DNA of 64,000 nucleotides from Chitinophaga sp. LS1 (lineage in GTDB: Bacteria; Bacteroidota; Bacteroidia; Chitinophagales; Chitinophagaceae), in contig NZ_CP128362.1 of the NCBI RefSeq assembly GCF_034274695.1, forward strand, positions 2,666,001 to 2,730,000. The letters are read 5' to 3'. A model generated the notes under the pieces. It ran no database searches and was not told the DNA's origin. It saw only the letters and a list, made by a program, of their open reading frames with translations. Within the stretch, counting starts at the first letter, position 1. Each line of letters begins with the position of its first letter. Of the stretch, positions 17,900 to 26,547 are shown in pieces. The translations under genes were made by a program, and so were the position numbers.

Positions 17900-17936
17900 A
17901 AAAAGAAGGCGCCTTAGGTAAGTCGCCGTTCTTTTT
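17900..17936 (-). terminator. Terminator of the small Cys-rich membrane protein gene
   Basis: Imperfect hairpin with GGCG / CGCC core and flanking AAAAAGAA / GTTCTTTTT, so a T-run follows on either strand. It lies 14 bp past the stop of the leftward gene at 17950-18141. Confidence 0.55.
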
Positions 17937-17949
17937 CAGTGTACAGTAC

Positions 17950-18141
17950 TTACCTGGTATTGCATGATCCATTATTACAGCTATCACAGCAGGTAGTATT
18001 GACCAGTGCCTGAATGATGAACATGGCACCAAATATGGCAATGATCAGGAGTTGCATCTGTATAGCCACACCGATTAAAATTATGCCGGCAATCAGTCTT
18101 ATTATCCTGAAAAAGCTCCAGTTTTTAACTATTTTGTTCAT
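17950..18141 (-). CDS. Small DUF2892/YgaP-TM-like membrane protein with Cys-rich tail (63 aa)
   Basis: Two closely packed transmembrane segments (residues about 13-28 and 29-46, IRLIAGIILIGVAIQMQLLIIAIFGAMFIIQAL, quoted here only as two adjacent helices) end in a tail with four cysteines (CCDSCNNGSC). The layout resembles the DUF2892 or YgaP-type membrane unit that often accompanies rhodaneses, but the tail is unusual and could bind metal or persulfide. A degraded relative of the same C-terminus lies at 31389-31482, and a typical DUF2892 gene lies at 30090. It is divergent from the NamZ-like gene, with a palindrome between them. Confidence 0.55.
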   Translation of the reverse strand: MNKIVKNWSFFRIIRLIAGIILIGVAIQMQLLIIAIFGAMFIIQALVNTTCCDSCNNGSCNTR

Positions 18142-18192
18142 AAGTTTTTTCCCGATTTGGTTGTAAAAATCCGATAGGAAAACGAGAATGAC

Positions 18193-18208
18193 TGTAACTA
18201 TTGTTACA
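18193..18208. promoter_or_regulatory. Palindromic operator candidate between divergent genes
   Basis: TGTAAC-TATT-GTTACA is a perfect 6-bp inverted repeat with a 4-bp spacer, in the 92-bp gap between the Cys-rich membrane protein and the NamZ-like gene. The same core GTAAC-N4-GTTAC occurs at 24021-24034 upstream of tolC. The spacing and symmetry suit a Crp/Fnr-family dimer. A -7-like TAGTTTTA (18213-18220) follows for the rightward gene. Confidence 0.45.
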
Positions 18209-18233
18209 TATTTAGTTTTAGATTAACAATATC

Positions 18234-19409
18234 ATGGTACAATTGGGTATAGACAGACTACTACTTACTGCATGGGACTGGAAAGCCAGGCGGATAGGTT
18301 TCGTAACGAACAATGCGGCTGTTACCTCAAATTTTGAAGCTTCCAGGAAAGCCTTAATAAGAAATGGATTTAATGTTGTCAGGTTATTTTCTCCTGAGCA
18401 CGGATTGGATACTACCGGTCCGGATGGTCACTTTATGGGAAATACAATGGATAATCTGACAGGTTTGCCGGTAGTGAGCTTATATGGTGAAAAGTTGGCC
18501 CCGGATCAGAAGGACTTTGAAGATCTGGATATAATCCTGATTGACCTGCCTGATATTGGTAGTCGTTTTTATACTTATTTATGGACTTTGACTTATGTGC
18601 TGGAGGCCGGAGCGCGCTATGGAAAAAAATTGATTGTATTAGACAGGCCTAATCCAATTTCTGGAAATCTCCTGCTAGCCGAAGGTCCGATGCTTGATGA
18701 AGTGAATGCCGCCAGTTTTATTGGCAGGTGGGCGATCCCTGTTCGTCATAGCTGTACAATAGGAGAGCTGTCGTATTATTTTAACATGGAAAGAAAAATT
18801 GGGTGTGACCTTCAGGTTGTCACATGTACTGGGTGGAGGCGTCATATGTTTCATCCTGATTGGAGCGAATCATTTGTACCTGCTTCTCCTGCTATTAATA
18901 CTTTTGAGACGGCCTTGCTTTATCCCTGTCTTTGCTTCCTGGAAGCGACAAATATCAGTGAGGGTAGAGGTACCGCTGTGCCTTTTAGGGTAGCAGGTGC
19001 TCCATGGATAAATGCAGGAGAGCTGGCGAACATATTTAATGATAATATTAAAACAGCTGTTGTGGCCCGTGAAGTTGATTTCGTGCCGGAAGTGGGTAGA
19101 TATGCAGGTAATAGTTGCAAAGGTATAATTTTGCATGTGACAGATAGATACCAGTTTCACGCAGTAAAAACGGGGTTACTATTGATTAAGCTGATCATGG
19201 ATACTTATAAGGGGAGGTTTGAATGGGCACCATACAAAACCCTTGTAAATGGAAAGGGGGAAAACCATTTGACATTATTATTGGGTCAACTGGATGCAGA
19301 AGATTTTTTCAAATTGCCTTTTGAGGGTTTTAAGGAGGAGTTGGATAGTTATGTTAGCAATGGGAATTGGAGAGAAAGAGTAGAGCCTATATTGCTATAT
19401 GAGGACTAA
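18234..19409 (+). CDS. NamZ-type exo-beta-N-acetylmuramidase homologue (DUF1343, 391 aa)
   Basis: Full-length DUF1343 domain: RIGFVTNNAAV at the N-terminus, the LFSPEHGL box, VSLYGEKLAP, DLPDIGSRFYTY, LDRPNPISG, and the strongly conserved ATNISEGRGTAVPF followed by GAPWI. Family members remove N-acetylmuramic acid from the non-reducing ends of peptidoglycan fragments. No signal peptide is visible at the chosen start, unlike many homologues, so the protein is predicted to be cytosolic, perhaps for wall recycling; an undetected upstream start is not supported because the ATG is preceded by A/T-rich intergenic sequence. It is a single gene next to the broken ADP-ribosylglycohydrolase copy. Confidence 0.85.
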   Translation: MVQLGIDRLLLTAWDWKARRIGFVTNNAAVTSNFEASRKALIRNGFNVVRLFSPEHGLDTTGPDGHFMGNTMDNLTGLPVVSLYGEKLAPDQKDFEDLDIILIDLPDIGSRFYTYLWTLTYVLEAGARYGKKLIVLDRPNPISGNLLLAEGPMLDEVNAASFIGRWAIPVRHSCTIGELSYYFNMERKIGCDLQVVTCTGWRRHMFHPDWSESFVPASPAINTFETALLYPCLCFLEATNISEGRGTAVPFRVAGAPWINAGELANIFNDNIKTAVVAREVDFVPEVGRYAGNSCKGIILHVTDRYQFHAVKTGLLLIKLIMDTYKGRFEWAPYKTLVNGKGENHLTLLLGQLDAEDFFKLPFEGFKEELDSYVSNGNWRERVEPILLYED

Positions 19410-19519
19410 AACGATGGAAGATATGAGAGAGTTATATTTGTTTTAGGTAGGATATGTCGTCTTCCTATTTTCCTTATATTCCAATTACTAATGAGGTAAA
19501 TGGTAAAAGAATGGAGGAA

Positions 19520-19938
19520 TTAATAGAGCATTTTCCGCGGAAAAATTGCTTCTACCTGCATATCAATCTTACGAAGATAATCGGCTCCATATGTTCCATT
19601 CTCCAATCCATTCTTCAATGTTTCCGGCACATAATCGTCGAGAACAGTACAATGGGAGGCAATAATTGTGGCTATTGCACACACTGTATCTGTATCCGAA
19701 TTCTCTATTTGGTTTACCACATTCAAAAATACATCTGCCATCGTTTTTGCATTCTTCAATGCAGAGAGGGCTTGTGTCACTATCCTCATTGCATTTCCGG
19801 GATCATTTTCAATACCATTTTGTTCCCATCCTTCGCCTGACTGCACAATTAAAAACGCCTCCAATTGTTGGCGAGTACCTCCGTGATGCAAAAAATGCAC
19901 AGACGGTGCTACTGCCAATGCAGATGTAGTCCCTGCGA
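19520..19938 (-). pseudogene. 3' fragment of an ADP-ribosylglycohydrolase gene
   Basis: On the minus strand this encodes the last 140 residues or so of the same protein as the intact gene at 31995-32885, from GTTSALAVA to FPRKMLY. It keeps the SDTDTVCAIA metal motif but lacks the N-terminal half with the DDTQMS motif, so it cannot be active. The frame remains open into unrelated sequence up to 20011, giving a 163-residue reading frame with a chimeric start. The two DNA copies differ at about nine positions in 417 bp, and all differences I see are transitions, which points to a recent copy. Confidence 0.85.
19522..19938. repeat. 417-bp direct repeat, left copy
   Basis: Nearly identical to 32009-32425 in the same orientation, with no indels. 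The two copies bracket the oxidase/efflux/rhodanese gene run. The junctions are sharp: left-hand flank differs outside 19522 and 19938. Confidence 0.9.
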
Positions 19939-20301
19939 CGCAGTCTACAGGAGAATTTTTTGTGATTGTACAACTTATTCTGTCAATAAAAATGCTTCCA
20001 AAACAAGACACTTTTGCCGTGTGTTTTATTTAATACTGTTAGAAGCGGGAGGCTTTTGGTGAATTCCACACAGTCTATAAGTGAAATAGCCTGGAGCTCA
20101 ATTTTAAGAATAATTCGTACTTCTCTCGTTTTCTTTAAGAAGTAAGAAGGGATAAGTCCTGAAAAAGTTAAGAATATGAAACATGCTAACAAAGATCTTA
20201 TATAGTCCATCTCGCCTTCCCTAATTCCATATTTTTTTAATAATAAGTAAAAAGTTACATCATTGAGGTAAATAGGATAACTGCCTGCGTTTTAAGGTGT
20301 C
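19939..20301. other. Intergenic stretch without a convincing gene
   Basis: About 360 bp between the ADP-ribosylglycohydrolase fragment and the oxidase promoter. A leftward frame of 75 codons (19983-20210) starts with a hydrophobic segment that could be a signal peptide, but has no recognisable family and no clear ribosome-binding site. I see no terminator, tRNA or insertion-sequence end here. Confidence 0.4.
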
Positions 20302-20309
20302 TAATTTTG
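20302..20309 (+). promoter_or_regulatory. -7 element candidate of the oxidase operon
   Basis: TAATTTTG matches TAnnTTTG and lies 28 bp before the first small gene. No TTG is found 20 bp upstream, so activator dependence is plausible. The region around 20268-20281 only weakly resembles the GTAAC-N4-GTTAC palindrome. Confidence 0.4.
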
Positions 20310-20336
20310 TTCCTGAAATAACACATATACAGGAAT

Positions 20337-20471
20337 ATGAATACAAATGCGCATTCTGATATCGAAAAAGACTTCAAACCCAAAGGTACTATCGTCTTCA
20401 TAATTCTATTGCTGCTTCTTACTGTTTTGGTATGGTTCAGCGTGTATAATCTTCAGTTGGAGAGACATTGA
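20337..20471 (+). CDS. Small single-helix cytochrome oxidase subunit (IIa-like, 44 aa)
   Basis: Starts MNTNAHSDIEKDFKPKGT and then one transmembrane helix (about residues 17-36, IVFIILLLLLTVLVWFS) and a short tail ending LQLERH. Single-helix proteins of this size and pattern sit immediately before subunit II in ba3-type oxidase operons and supply the helix missing from a shortened subunit II. Position 19 bp upstream of the CuA subunit gene supports this. The assignment is from size, topology and context rather than a strong sequence motif. Confidence 0.65.
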   Translation: MNTNAHSDIEKDFKPKGTIVFIILLLLLTVLVWFSVYNLQLERH

Positions 20472-20490
20472 GTTAATAATAACTATTATT

Positions 20491-20940
20491 ATGAATAAGT
20501 ATGAAATAAAAGTCGTTTTACTGAGTAGTTCGGTAATGGCGGTATTCTTTTTTGCTCTCCTTTATAATGTATTTGCCAGGAAAATAGATGTACCTACCTG
20601 TATTCCCTATCAGGCATCTTTTCAGCAGTCATTGGTTAAGCAGGTTGATAATACACATTATGAAGTATATGTTATTGCAAAGATGTGGGCCTTTGATCCC
20701 GCGGAAATAACGATACCAGTGGGTAGTACAGTTGATTTTTATCTGAGCTCTGCTGATGTGGTACATGGATTCAATATTGAACGAAAGGGAGTCAACCTGA
20801 TGGCTGTACCGGGTGCTGTTAATAAGGTGACAGTAAAATTTACAGACTATGGAACATATAGAATTGTATGTCATGAATATTGTGGTGCGGGGCATCATAA
20901 TATGATGGCCCAGGTATTAGTTACTTATTTAAAGAGATAA
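20491..20940 (+). CDS. Cytochrome c oxidase subunit II, CuA, ba3-type (149 aa)
   Basis: One N-terminal membrane helix (about residues 7-29) and a periplasmic cupredoxin domain. The CuA ligands are all present: His92 (VVHGF), Cys127, Glu129 and Cys131 (CHEYC), His135 and Met138. At 149 residues it is much shorter than A-type subunit II and matches B-family (ba3) enzymes, which have one helix only. It accepts electrons from a cytochrome c, probably the product of 23298-23909, and passes them to subunit I. The ATG is followed 3 bp after its stop by subunit I, so the genes are tightly linked. Confidence 0.92.
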   Translation: MNKYEIKVVLLSSSVMAVFFFALLYNVFARKIDVPTCIPYQASFQQSLVKQVDNTHYEVYVIAKMWAFDPAEITIPVGSTVDFYLSSADVVHGFNIERKGVNLMAVPGAVNKVTVKFTDYGTYRIVCHEYCGAGHHNMMAQVLVTYLKR

Positions 20941-20943
20941 AGA

Positions 20944-22662
20944 ATGAATATATCAGCATCATATAGAAGAACAATTCTTACCGGTCTTTTTATGCCTATG
21001 ACACTCTTTATATTGGGTGCTTATAATGGTGTAATGCAAACACTTTACAGAGCAGGCGTTATTCATAAAGCAGCGGTTGCAGGTATTAATTATTATCAGG
21101 GACTTACTATGCATGGTGTTATTAATGCTATTGTCCTCACCACATTTTTTGCTGTGGTTTTCGGACATGTAACAATGAGTCATTACCTGAAGAAGGAGCC
21201 TCCTGGATGGTCTTACCGCATATCGATGGTATTGATGGTGATTGGTACTTTAATAGATGCGATATTAATGATAATGGGTAAGGCGCAGGCTCTTTATACA
21301 TTTTATGCCCCGCTTAAAAATTCACCTTTGTTTTATCTGGGTACATCTTTATTGATTGTGGGTAGCTGGGTCGCGTTTTTTGGCTGGATTAAAATGTATA
21401 TCGATTGGAAGAAGGAACATCCTGACGGGAAAATGCCCATTGCCGTTTTAGGTACGTTCGTGAATTTTACAATGTGGGTTATCAGTAGTATCCCGGTGGC
21501 ATATGAATCATTGGTATTGTTAATGCCCTGGTCGGCCGGCTGGACAGAAGATATTAATGTGCCGCTTACCCGCATGCTGTTCTGGATGTTTGGACATCCT
21601 TTGGTTTATTTTTGGTTATTGCCTGCATATATAGCATTTTATACCATTCTACCCAAAATAAGCGGAGGAAAACTATACTCCGGAAATGCAGCAAGGTTAG
21701 CTTTTTTGTTATTTCTTATATTATCTACTCCTGTAGGTGTACATCATCAGTTTAGTGAACCGGTAATGGGGCAGGGAACCAAACTTTGGGTAAGCATACT
21801 TACTTATGCGGTGTCTATTCCCAGTTTCATGACTGCATTTACTGTTGGGGCTTCTTTAGAATTGGCAGGGCGAAAACGGGGAGCCAGAGGTTTGTTTGAC
21901 TGGATGGCAAAATTGCCCTGGTTCCGATCTGAATATTTCCTGTTCGGATATTTCCTGTGTGGGTTGATATTATTCATTTTTGGAGGACTGTCAGGAATCA
22001 TCAATGCGTCCTATTCTCTCAATCAAATGGTGCATAATACCGGCTGGGTACCTGGGCATTTTCATATGACAGTGGCCGGACCTGTCCTACTGGTAATACT
22101 GGGTATGAGTATTTACATGTATAGTACTGTATCCGGAAAGCCTGTAAAATTTTTAACCATGGTTACTATTGTTCCGTACGTTTGGATGATCGGTGTGGCA
22201 TTACTCTCACATGGATTAATGGCAGGAGGGTTAATGGGGGAACCCCGGAGAACCAATATGGGAATGTCTTATACTAATCCTGAAAGCAATCTGTTTAATT
22301 CAAATTGGATACCTACAGCAACAGTTACTATGTTCGGGGGCATCGTGATGGGAGTTGCAGCATTGATATATTTTGTGAGTTTCTTTGCCACAGCACTTGG
22401 CAAAAGAACAAAGCAACCAGTTATTTCGCTACCGGAATCAGAAGAATTACATGAAGAAAAACCAATTCCACTGTTACACAATATGAAGCCCTGGATCATT
22501 GCCAGTATAATATTGGTAATGCTTACTTACATTCCTTCTTTAATGAACGTATTCAAATACAGCACGCCTGTTCCCAATAAATTCAATGCAGAAAGTCCTG
22601 TAAATGAAAGCGGCAATAATGATAAGTATTCTCAACCTGTGACAAATGAAAGAGCTAAGTAA
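20944..22662 (+). CDS. Cytochrome c oxidase subunit I, B-family (ba3-type, 572 aa)
   Basis: Polytopic haem-copper oxidase core, about 13-14 membrane helices. Visible ligands: His57 (TMHGVI) for the low-spin haem, His218 and Tyr222 (GHPLVYFWLLPAY, the CuB His-Tyr pair), His267 and His268 (GVHHQF) for CuB, and His364, His372 and His374 (VHNTGWVPGHFHM) for the haems. The YFWLLPAY version and absence of the A-family D-channel motif support the B-family. It reduces oxygen to water and pumps protons. B-family enzymes usually have high oxygen affinity, so microaerobic use is inferred. The 3' end overlaps the sco gene by 17 bp. Confidence 0.93.
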   Translation: MNISASYRRTILTGLFMPMTLFILGAYNGVMQTLYRAGVIHKAAVAGINYYQGLTMHGVINAIVLTTFFAVVFGHVTMSHYLKKEPPGWSYRISMVLMVIGTLIDAILMIMGKAQALYTFYAPLKNSPLFYLGTSLLIVGSWVAFFGWIKMYIDWKKEHPDGKMPIAVLGTFVNFTMWVISSIPVAYESLVLLMPWSAGWTEDINVPLTRMLFWMFGHPLVYFWLLPAYIAFYTILPKISGGKLYSGNAARLAFLLFLILSTPVGVHHQFSEPVMGQGTKLWVSILTYAVSIPSFMTAFTVGASLELAGRKRGARGLFDWMAKLPWFRSEYFLFGYFLCGLILFIFGGLSGIINASYSLNQMVHNTGWVPGHFHMTVAGPVLLVILGMSIYMYSTVSGKPVKFLTMVTIVPYVWMIGVALLSHGLMAGGLMGEPRRTNMGMSYTNPESNLFNSNWIPTATVTMFGGIVMGVAALIYFVSFFATALGKRTKQPVISLPESEELHEEKPIPLLHNMKPWIIASIILVMLTYIPSLMNVFKYSTPVPNKFNAESPVNESGNNDKYSQPVTNERAK

Positions 22663-23293
22663 AAGAGCATGGGTACTGTTTTTCGGTATTGCATTTATAC
22701 TGCCGGCAATGACTTACGGTGCATTATACTGGTACAACCATCGTATTGCAGGCCTGCCTTATTACGGTGAAAATTACAGGTTAGAAACCAGTCGTCCATA
22801 TTATACAGTTCCTGATTTCTCATTTGTAAATCAGGACGGCAATTTGATTGACAATAATTTTATAAAAGATAAAATATGGGTGGCACATTATTTTTTTACC
22901 ACCTGTACTACTATTTGTCCAAAAATGATGAATGGGATGAACGATGTGCAGAAAGTATTTGCGGGTAATGATGATGTTCGCCTTGTATCTTTTACTGTAG
23001 ATCCGGAACAGGATAGCCCTGCTGTTTTAAAACAATATGCTCAATTACGGGACATACAAAGCAAGCAGTGGGGACTATTAACCGGTGATAAGAAAATGCT
23101 ATATCAATATGCCCGTAAAGGATTGTTTATTGTGGCTACAGACGGGGACGGAGGCGACGGAGACTTTATTCATAGTGAAAAATTGGTGTTGATGGACCGT
23201 TTAGGGCATATACGGGGATATTATGATGGAACCGAAAAAAATGACATCCAACTATTGATTAACGATATCAGGCGCTTGCTTGCAGATAATTAG
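22646..23293 (+). CDS. SCO1/SenC copper chaperone for CuA assembly (215 aa)
   Basis: N-terminal membrane anchor (about residues 9-27) and a thioredoxin-fold domain with the copper-binding CxxxC (FFTTCTTICPKMM) and the distal His in FIHSEKL. SCO proteins deliver copper to, and reduce the cysteines of, the CuA site of subunit II. Translation is coupled to subunit I through a 17-bp overlap. The loop GDGGDGDFIHS is Gly/Asp-rich and slightly longer than usual. Function follows from family and operon position. Confidence 0.9.
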   Translation: MKELSKRAWVLFFGIAFILPAMTYGALYWYNHRIAGLPYYGENYRLETSRPYYTVPDFSFVNQDGNLIDNNFIKDKIWVAHYFFTTCTTICPKMMNGMNDVQKVFAGNDDVRLVSFTVDPEQDSPAVLKQYAQLRDIQSKQWGLLTGDKKMLYQYARKGLFIVATDGDGGDGDFIHSEKLVLMDRLGHIRGYYDGTEKNDIQLLINDIRRLLADN

Positions 23294-23297
23294 AATT

Positions 23298-23909
23298 ATG
23301 AAGAAAAGAATTTTCAAAGGATATTTTGTATTGGGTTTTATTGTGATTTTATTGCTCTTTATGTTTAGCAATGTTGATGCACAGCCAGATGTTACACATG
23401 GGAAGCAGTTATTTACTAATCGTTGCGCTGCTTGTCATGCTATAGCAAAAGATGTAACCGGACCGGCGTTAAAAGATGTTGACAAGAGACATACAGAAGA
23501 CTGGATTATAAAGTTTGTGCAAGGGTCGCAATCTGTTATCAAATCAGGAGATCCAGTTGCTGTTCAATTGTTTGAAAAGTTCAATAATACTATCATGCCC
23601 AATCATCCGGATTTGAGTAATGATGATATCAAAAGTATCATTGCCTATATTAAAGATGAAGGTGCAAGACAAGCCGCTTTACCGGCATTGCCCGCTGTAA
23701 TCAACGATGATAAGCCGTATGCCGGGAAAAGCAGTGTTTTGCATCAGTTAGTTTACTTAGATATTCCAGGTGAGCACCGACCATTAAACCTTCAGTCTCC
23801 ATTCGTTTTATTATCGCTTGCCGGCATAATTATAGCCCTGGTTTTATGCTTCTGGGTAGTTGTTAAAACTTATGATATCCTCGAAAGGTATCAAAAATCA
23901 AAAGAATAG
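23298..23909 (+). CDS. Membrane-anchored cytochrome c (203 aa)
   Basis: The ATG at 23298 (MKKRIFKG) is chosen because it begins a proper signal/anchor segment; the frame is open to 23280 inside the sco gene. The haem site CAACH lies at residues 43-47 and the axial Met is in TIMPNHP. A second hydrophobic helix (about residues 170-190) near the C-terminus, followed by a charged tail, would fix the haem domain to the membrane. It is the likely direct electron donor to the CuA subunit. The gene closes the oxidase block; about 170 bp and a separate promoter separate it from tolC. Confidence 0.88.
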   Translation: MKKRIFKGYFVLGFIVILLLFMFSNVDAQPDVTHGKQLFTNRCAACHAIAKDVTGPALKDVDKRHTEDWIIKFVQGSQSVIKSGDPVAVQLFEKFNNTIMPNHPDLSNDDIKSIIAYIKDEGARQAALPALPAVINDDKPYAGKSSVLHQLVYLDIPGEHRPLNLQSPFVLLSLAGIIIALVLCFWVVVKTYDILERYQKSKE

Positions 23910-24020
23910 AATTTTCTGGCGTATATCGTCCGGTAAAATCTGAAAAATAAATGCTTAGCCCAATTATAAGGTTTTTTATCAACATTTTAATTCATATTAA
24001 TTACCTGTCATAACGTCTGC

Positions 24021-24064
24021 GTAACAAATGTTACCGTTTTACTTATTTGCTGCCAGTACTTTTG
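24021..24064 (+). promoter_or_regulatory. Crp/Fnr-like site and -7 element upstream of tolC
   Basis: GTAAC-AAAT-GTTAC (24021-24034) is a perfect inverted repeat. TACTTTTG (24057-24064) matches the -7 consensus, but no TTG sits at -33. The palindrome centre falls about 42 bp before the expected transcription start, the usual place for a class II activator site. The Crp/Fnr regulator encoded at 30728 is the obvious candidate. This layout also favours the tolC start at 24082. Confidence 0.5.
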
Positions 24065-24081
24065 TAGCAAATAGGAAGTTA

Positions 24082-25425
24082 ATGAATGCTACAACGTATA
24101 TTATAAAATTGAGTCTGTTCCTGTTGATGGGAACAAACGGCTTGCTCTCAGTCGCATTTGCGCAGGAAAATACCCGGAATATAAGTCTCACGGAGGCAAT
24201 CTCAACGGCCCTGTTGAATAACAAAGATATTCATCTGGCACTGCTGGATGAACGTATTGCAGCTTCTGACTATAAGCAAACACAAGCGATCTTTCTTCCA
24301 CAGGTGGATGTTTCTTATACTGCTATGAGCACGAACAATCCGCTGAATGCCTTTGGCTTCAAGCTACAGCAAAGGACGATAACACAAGGTGATTTTAACC
24401 CGGCTACATTGAATCATCCATCTTCTACACCGGATTATATGGCCAAACTGGAATTACAGCAGCCACTGTTGAATATGGATATGCTGTATCAGCGCCGGGG
24501 GGCCGAAAAGAAAACAGAGGTTTATCAATATAAAACACAGCGAACCAGGGAGTATTTAACCTTCGAAGTGCAAAAAGCTTACCTGCAGTTACAATTGACT
24601 TATACAGCTGTTAAAGTATTGGAAGAGGCTTTGCAGACAACCAATGATGTTTATACTTATACCAAAAATCATTTTGATCAGGGCCTGATTCAAAAATCAG
24701 ATGTATTAAATGCGCAGGTACAGGTGGCAACAATAACAAGTAATCTTACCAAAGCAAACAGTAATATCCGTAACGCATCTGACCATCTCAGTTTATTGAT
24801 GGGTGAAAAAACCGGCACCATATACAAAATCACGGATGGCTTTACAACGGCTCCGCAAATGCCTGATGCCGTGCGGGATGTTACTTTTTCAAGAGCAGAT
24901 TTTATGGCTATGCAAAAAGCGGTGGAAGCATCTGACCTGGTGATCAGGTCAACACAAATGAAATACCTGCCCAGATTGAATGCATTTGGAAACTTTCAAT
25001 ACAATGATAATAGTATGGTGGGTTTTGGTGCGAATGCCTATCTCGTTGGTGTGCAATTGTCATGGAATATTTTTAATGGTAACCGTACTAAGAACACGAT
25101 CACTACCCAAAAGCTGGAACGTGATAAGTTAGTTACACAATTAGAAGATAAAAAGAATCAAAGCCAGTTGGAATTGGATAAAGCTTATCGTGATCTGGCT
25201 GATGCCCGGTCAGAAACCGGAAGGGGGGAAGTATCCGTTGAGCAGGCGGCGGAAGCGTTACGCATTATACAGAACCGGTATGAGCAGGGGCTGGTGAACA
25301 CGACAGACGTATTGTTGGCTCAAATGCAACTTTCGCAACAAAAATTATTGCTGGCACAGGCACAGTTCTCTGCTAATGTGACCCTGGCTTACCTGCAATT
25401 TTTAACCACAAGCACTAATAAATAA
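24082..25425 (+). CDS. TolC-family outer-membrane efflux channel (448 aa)
   Basis: Signal peptide (MNATTYIIKLSLFLLMGTNG ending near AFAQ) and two TolC-type repeats of long alpha hairpins (QLTYTAVKVLEEALQTTNDV; LQFLTTSTNK at the end) with beta segments between. Typical family marks are FEVQKAYLQLQ, SWNIFNGNRTKN and QNRYEQGLVNTTDVLLAQ. A longer frame opens at 24028, but it would start upstream of the predicted transcript. It forms the outer-membrane exit duct for the RND pump encoded two genes downstream; the adaptor gene follows after 10 bp. Confidence 0.9.
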   Translation: MNATTYIIKLSLFLLMGTNGLLSVAFAQENTRNISLTEAISTALLNNKDIHLALLDERIAASDYKQTQAIFLPQVDVSYTAMSTNNPLNAFGFKLQQRTITQGDFNPATLNHPSSTPDYMAKLELQQPLLNMDMLYQRRGAEKKTEVYQYKTQRTREYLTFEVQKAYLQLQLTYTAVKVLEEALQTTNDVYTYTKNHFDQGLIQKSDVLNAQVQVATITSNLTKANSNIRNASDHLSLLMGEKTGTIYKITDGFTTAPQMPDAVRDVTFSRADFMAMQKAVEASDLVIRSTQMKYLPRLNAFGNFQYNDNSMVGFGANAYLVGVQLSWNIFNGNRTKNTITTQKLERDKLVTQLEDKKNQSQLELDKAYRDLADARSETGRGEVSVEQAAEALRIIQNRYEQGLVNTTDVLLAQMQLSQQKLLLAQAQFSANVTLAYLQFLTTSTNK

Positions 25426-25435
25426 ATTTTCATAA

Positions 25436-26542
25436 ATGAATAGCGTTTACATCTCAAAAACAATAGCACTTATATGCACCGGTTTTGGATTATTATCCTT
25501 AACCTCATGTTCTTCACATGAGAATACGGATAATAAAACAAGCACAGATAGCGCAATAGTCGTAACGGTCGCCACTCCTTCATCGACAGGACAATCGGGG
25601 TTAAATATAAGTGGTCAGATTGAAGCGGGTGAAACAGCTGGTATCAGCACGAGGGTGATGGGTTACATTACTATGATAAATGTAAAAGTGGGGGATAAGG
25701 TGAGTAATGGACAATTGTTGGTTACTATCAGCAATCAGGATATACTGGCAAAAAGGGCGCAGACGGATGCAATGATCACTGAAGCAGATGCTGCCTATAA
25801 AAACGCGCAAAAGGATTTTGAGCGCTTTACTAATCTATACAAGCAGCAAAGTGCTTCCGCAAAGGAACTTGAAAATATCAGCCTGCAGTATACATCTGCG
25901 AAATCCCGGCTGGAAAGTGCAAAACAGATGCGCAATGAAGTAAACGCAAGCCTGAGTTATACCCGTTTAATCGCACCTTTTAGTGGTGTGGTTACTCAAA
26001 AGCTGGCTGACGTAGGCAACATGGCCAATCCTGGTATGCCGATATTAACGCTGGAACAAAGTGGCAGTTACCAGGTAAGTGCTGCTGTTCCTGAAAATGC
26101 CATCAGCCGGATCCGTCAGGGATCAGCCGCAATCATTAGTGTTAGCGCAGTGAATAAAACCATCAATGGGAAAATTTCCCAGATTAGTCAGTCCTCAGAA
26201 TTTTCAGGCGGGCAGTACGTCATCAAGGTGCAAATTCCTGATCATGAAAAAGAGGGTTTGTATGCAGGCATGTATGCCAATGTATCTATTCCTGTGGCAG
26301 CAGCCAGTGAGATAAAGAATGATCAGGTGATGGTACCGCTTTCCTGTATTGAGCATAAAGATGCATTAACCGGGCTATATACTGTGGGTAATAACAGCAC
26401 TGCTCTATTACGCTGGGTGAGGCTGGGAAAAGCAAATGGGAATCTGGTGGAAGTGCTGAGTGGATTAGCTGCAAACGAACAGTTTATTGTTAATGCTGAA
26501 GGCCGGTTATTTAACGGTGCTGCTGTTCAGATAAAAAAATAA
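25436..26542 (+). CDS. RND efflux periplasmic adaptor (MFP/HlyD-like lipoprotein, 368 aa)
   Basis: Lipoprotein signal with lipobox LTSC (about residue 25), so the mature protein is anchored by lipid. The order is barrel-sandwich half (ISTRVMGYITMINVKVGDKV), alpha hairpin (TDAMITEADAAYKNAQKDFERF ..., given here by its start), second half (LIAPFSGVVTQKLADVGNMA), then the beta-barrel domain ending in LFNGAAVQIKK. It bridges the RND pump and TolC. It lies 5 bp before the pump gene. Substrate cannot be read from the sequence. Confidence 0.88.
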   Translation: MNSVYISKTIALICTGFGLLSLTSCSSHENTDNKTSTDSAIVVTVATPSSTGQSGLNISGQIEAGETAGISTRVMGYITMINVKVGDKVSNGQLLVTISNQDILAKRAQTDAMITEADAAYKNAQKDFERFTNLYKQQSASAKELENISLQYTSAKSRLESAKQMRNEVNASLSYTRLIAPFSGVVTQKLADVGNMANPGMPILTLEQSGSYQVSAAVPENAISRIRQGSAAIISVSAVNKTINGKISQISQSSEFSGGQYVIKVQIPDHEKEGLYAGMYANVSIPVAAASEIKNDQVMVPLSCIEHKDALTGLYTVGNNSTALLRWVRLGKANGNLVEVLSGLAANEQFIVNAEGRLFNGAAVQIKK

Positions 26543-26547
26543 TAACG

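Noticed and set aside
19983..20210. 75-codon leftward frame with a hydrophobic start
   Set aside because: No family, no ribosome-binding site, and it overlaps the chimeric extension of the ADP-ribosylglycohydrolase fragment.
20260..20285. Crp/Fnr palindrome upstream of the oxidase operon
   Set aside because: Only a degenerate half-match to GTAAC-N4-GTTAC; not enough to call a site.
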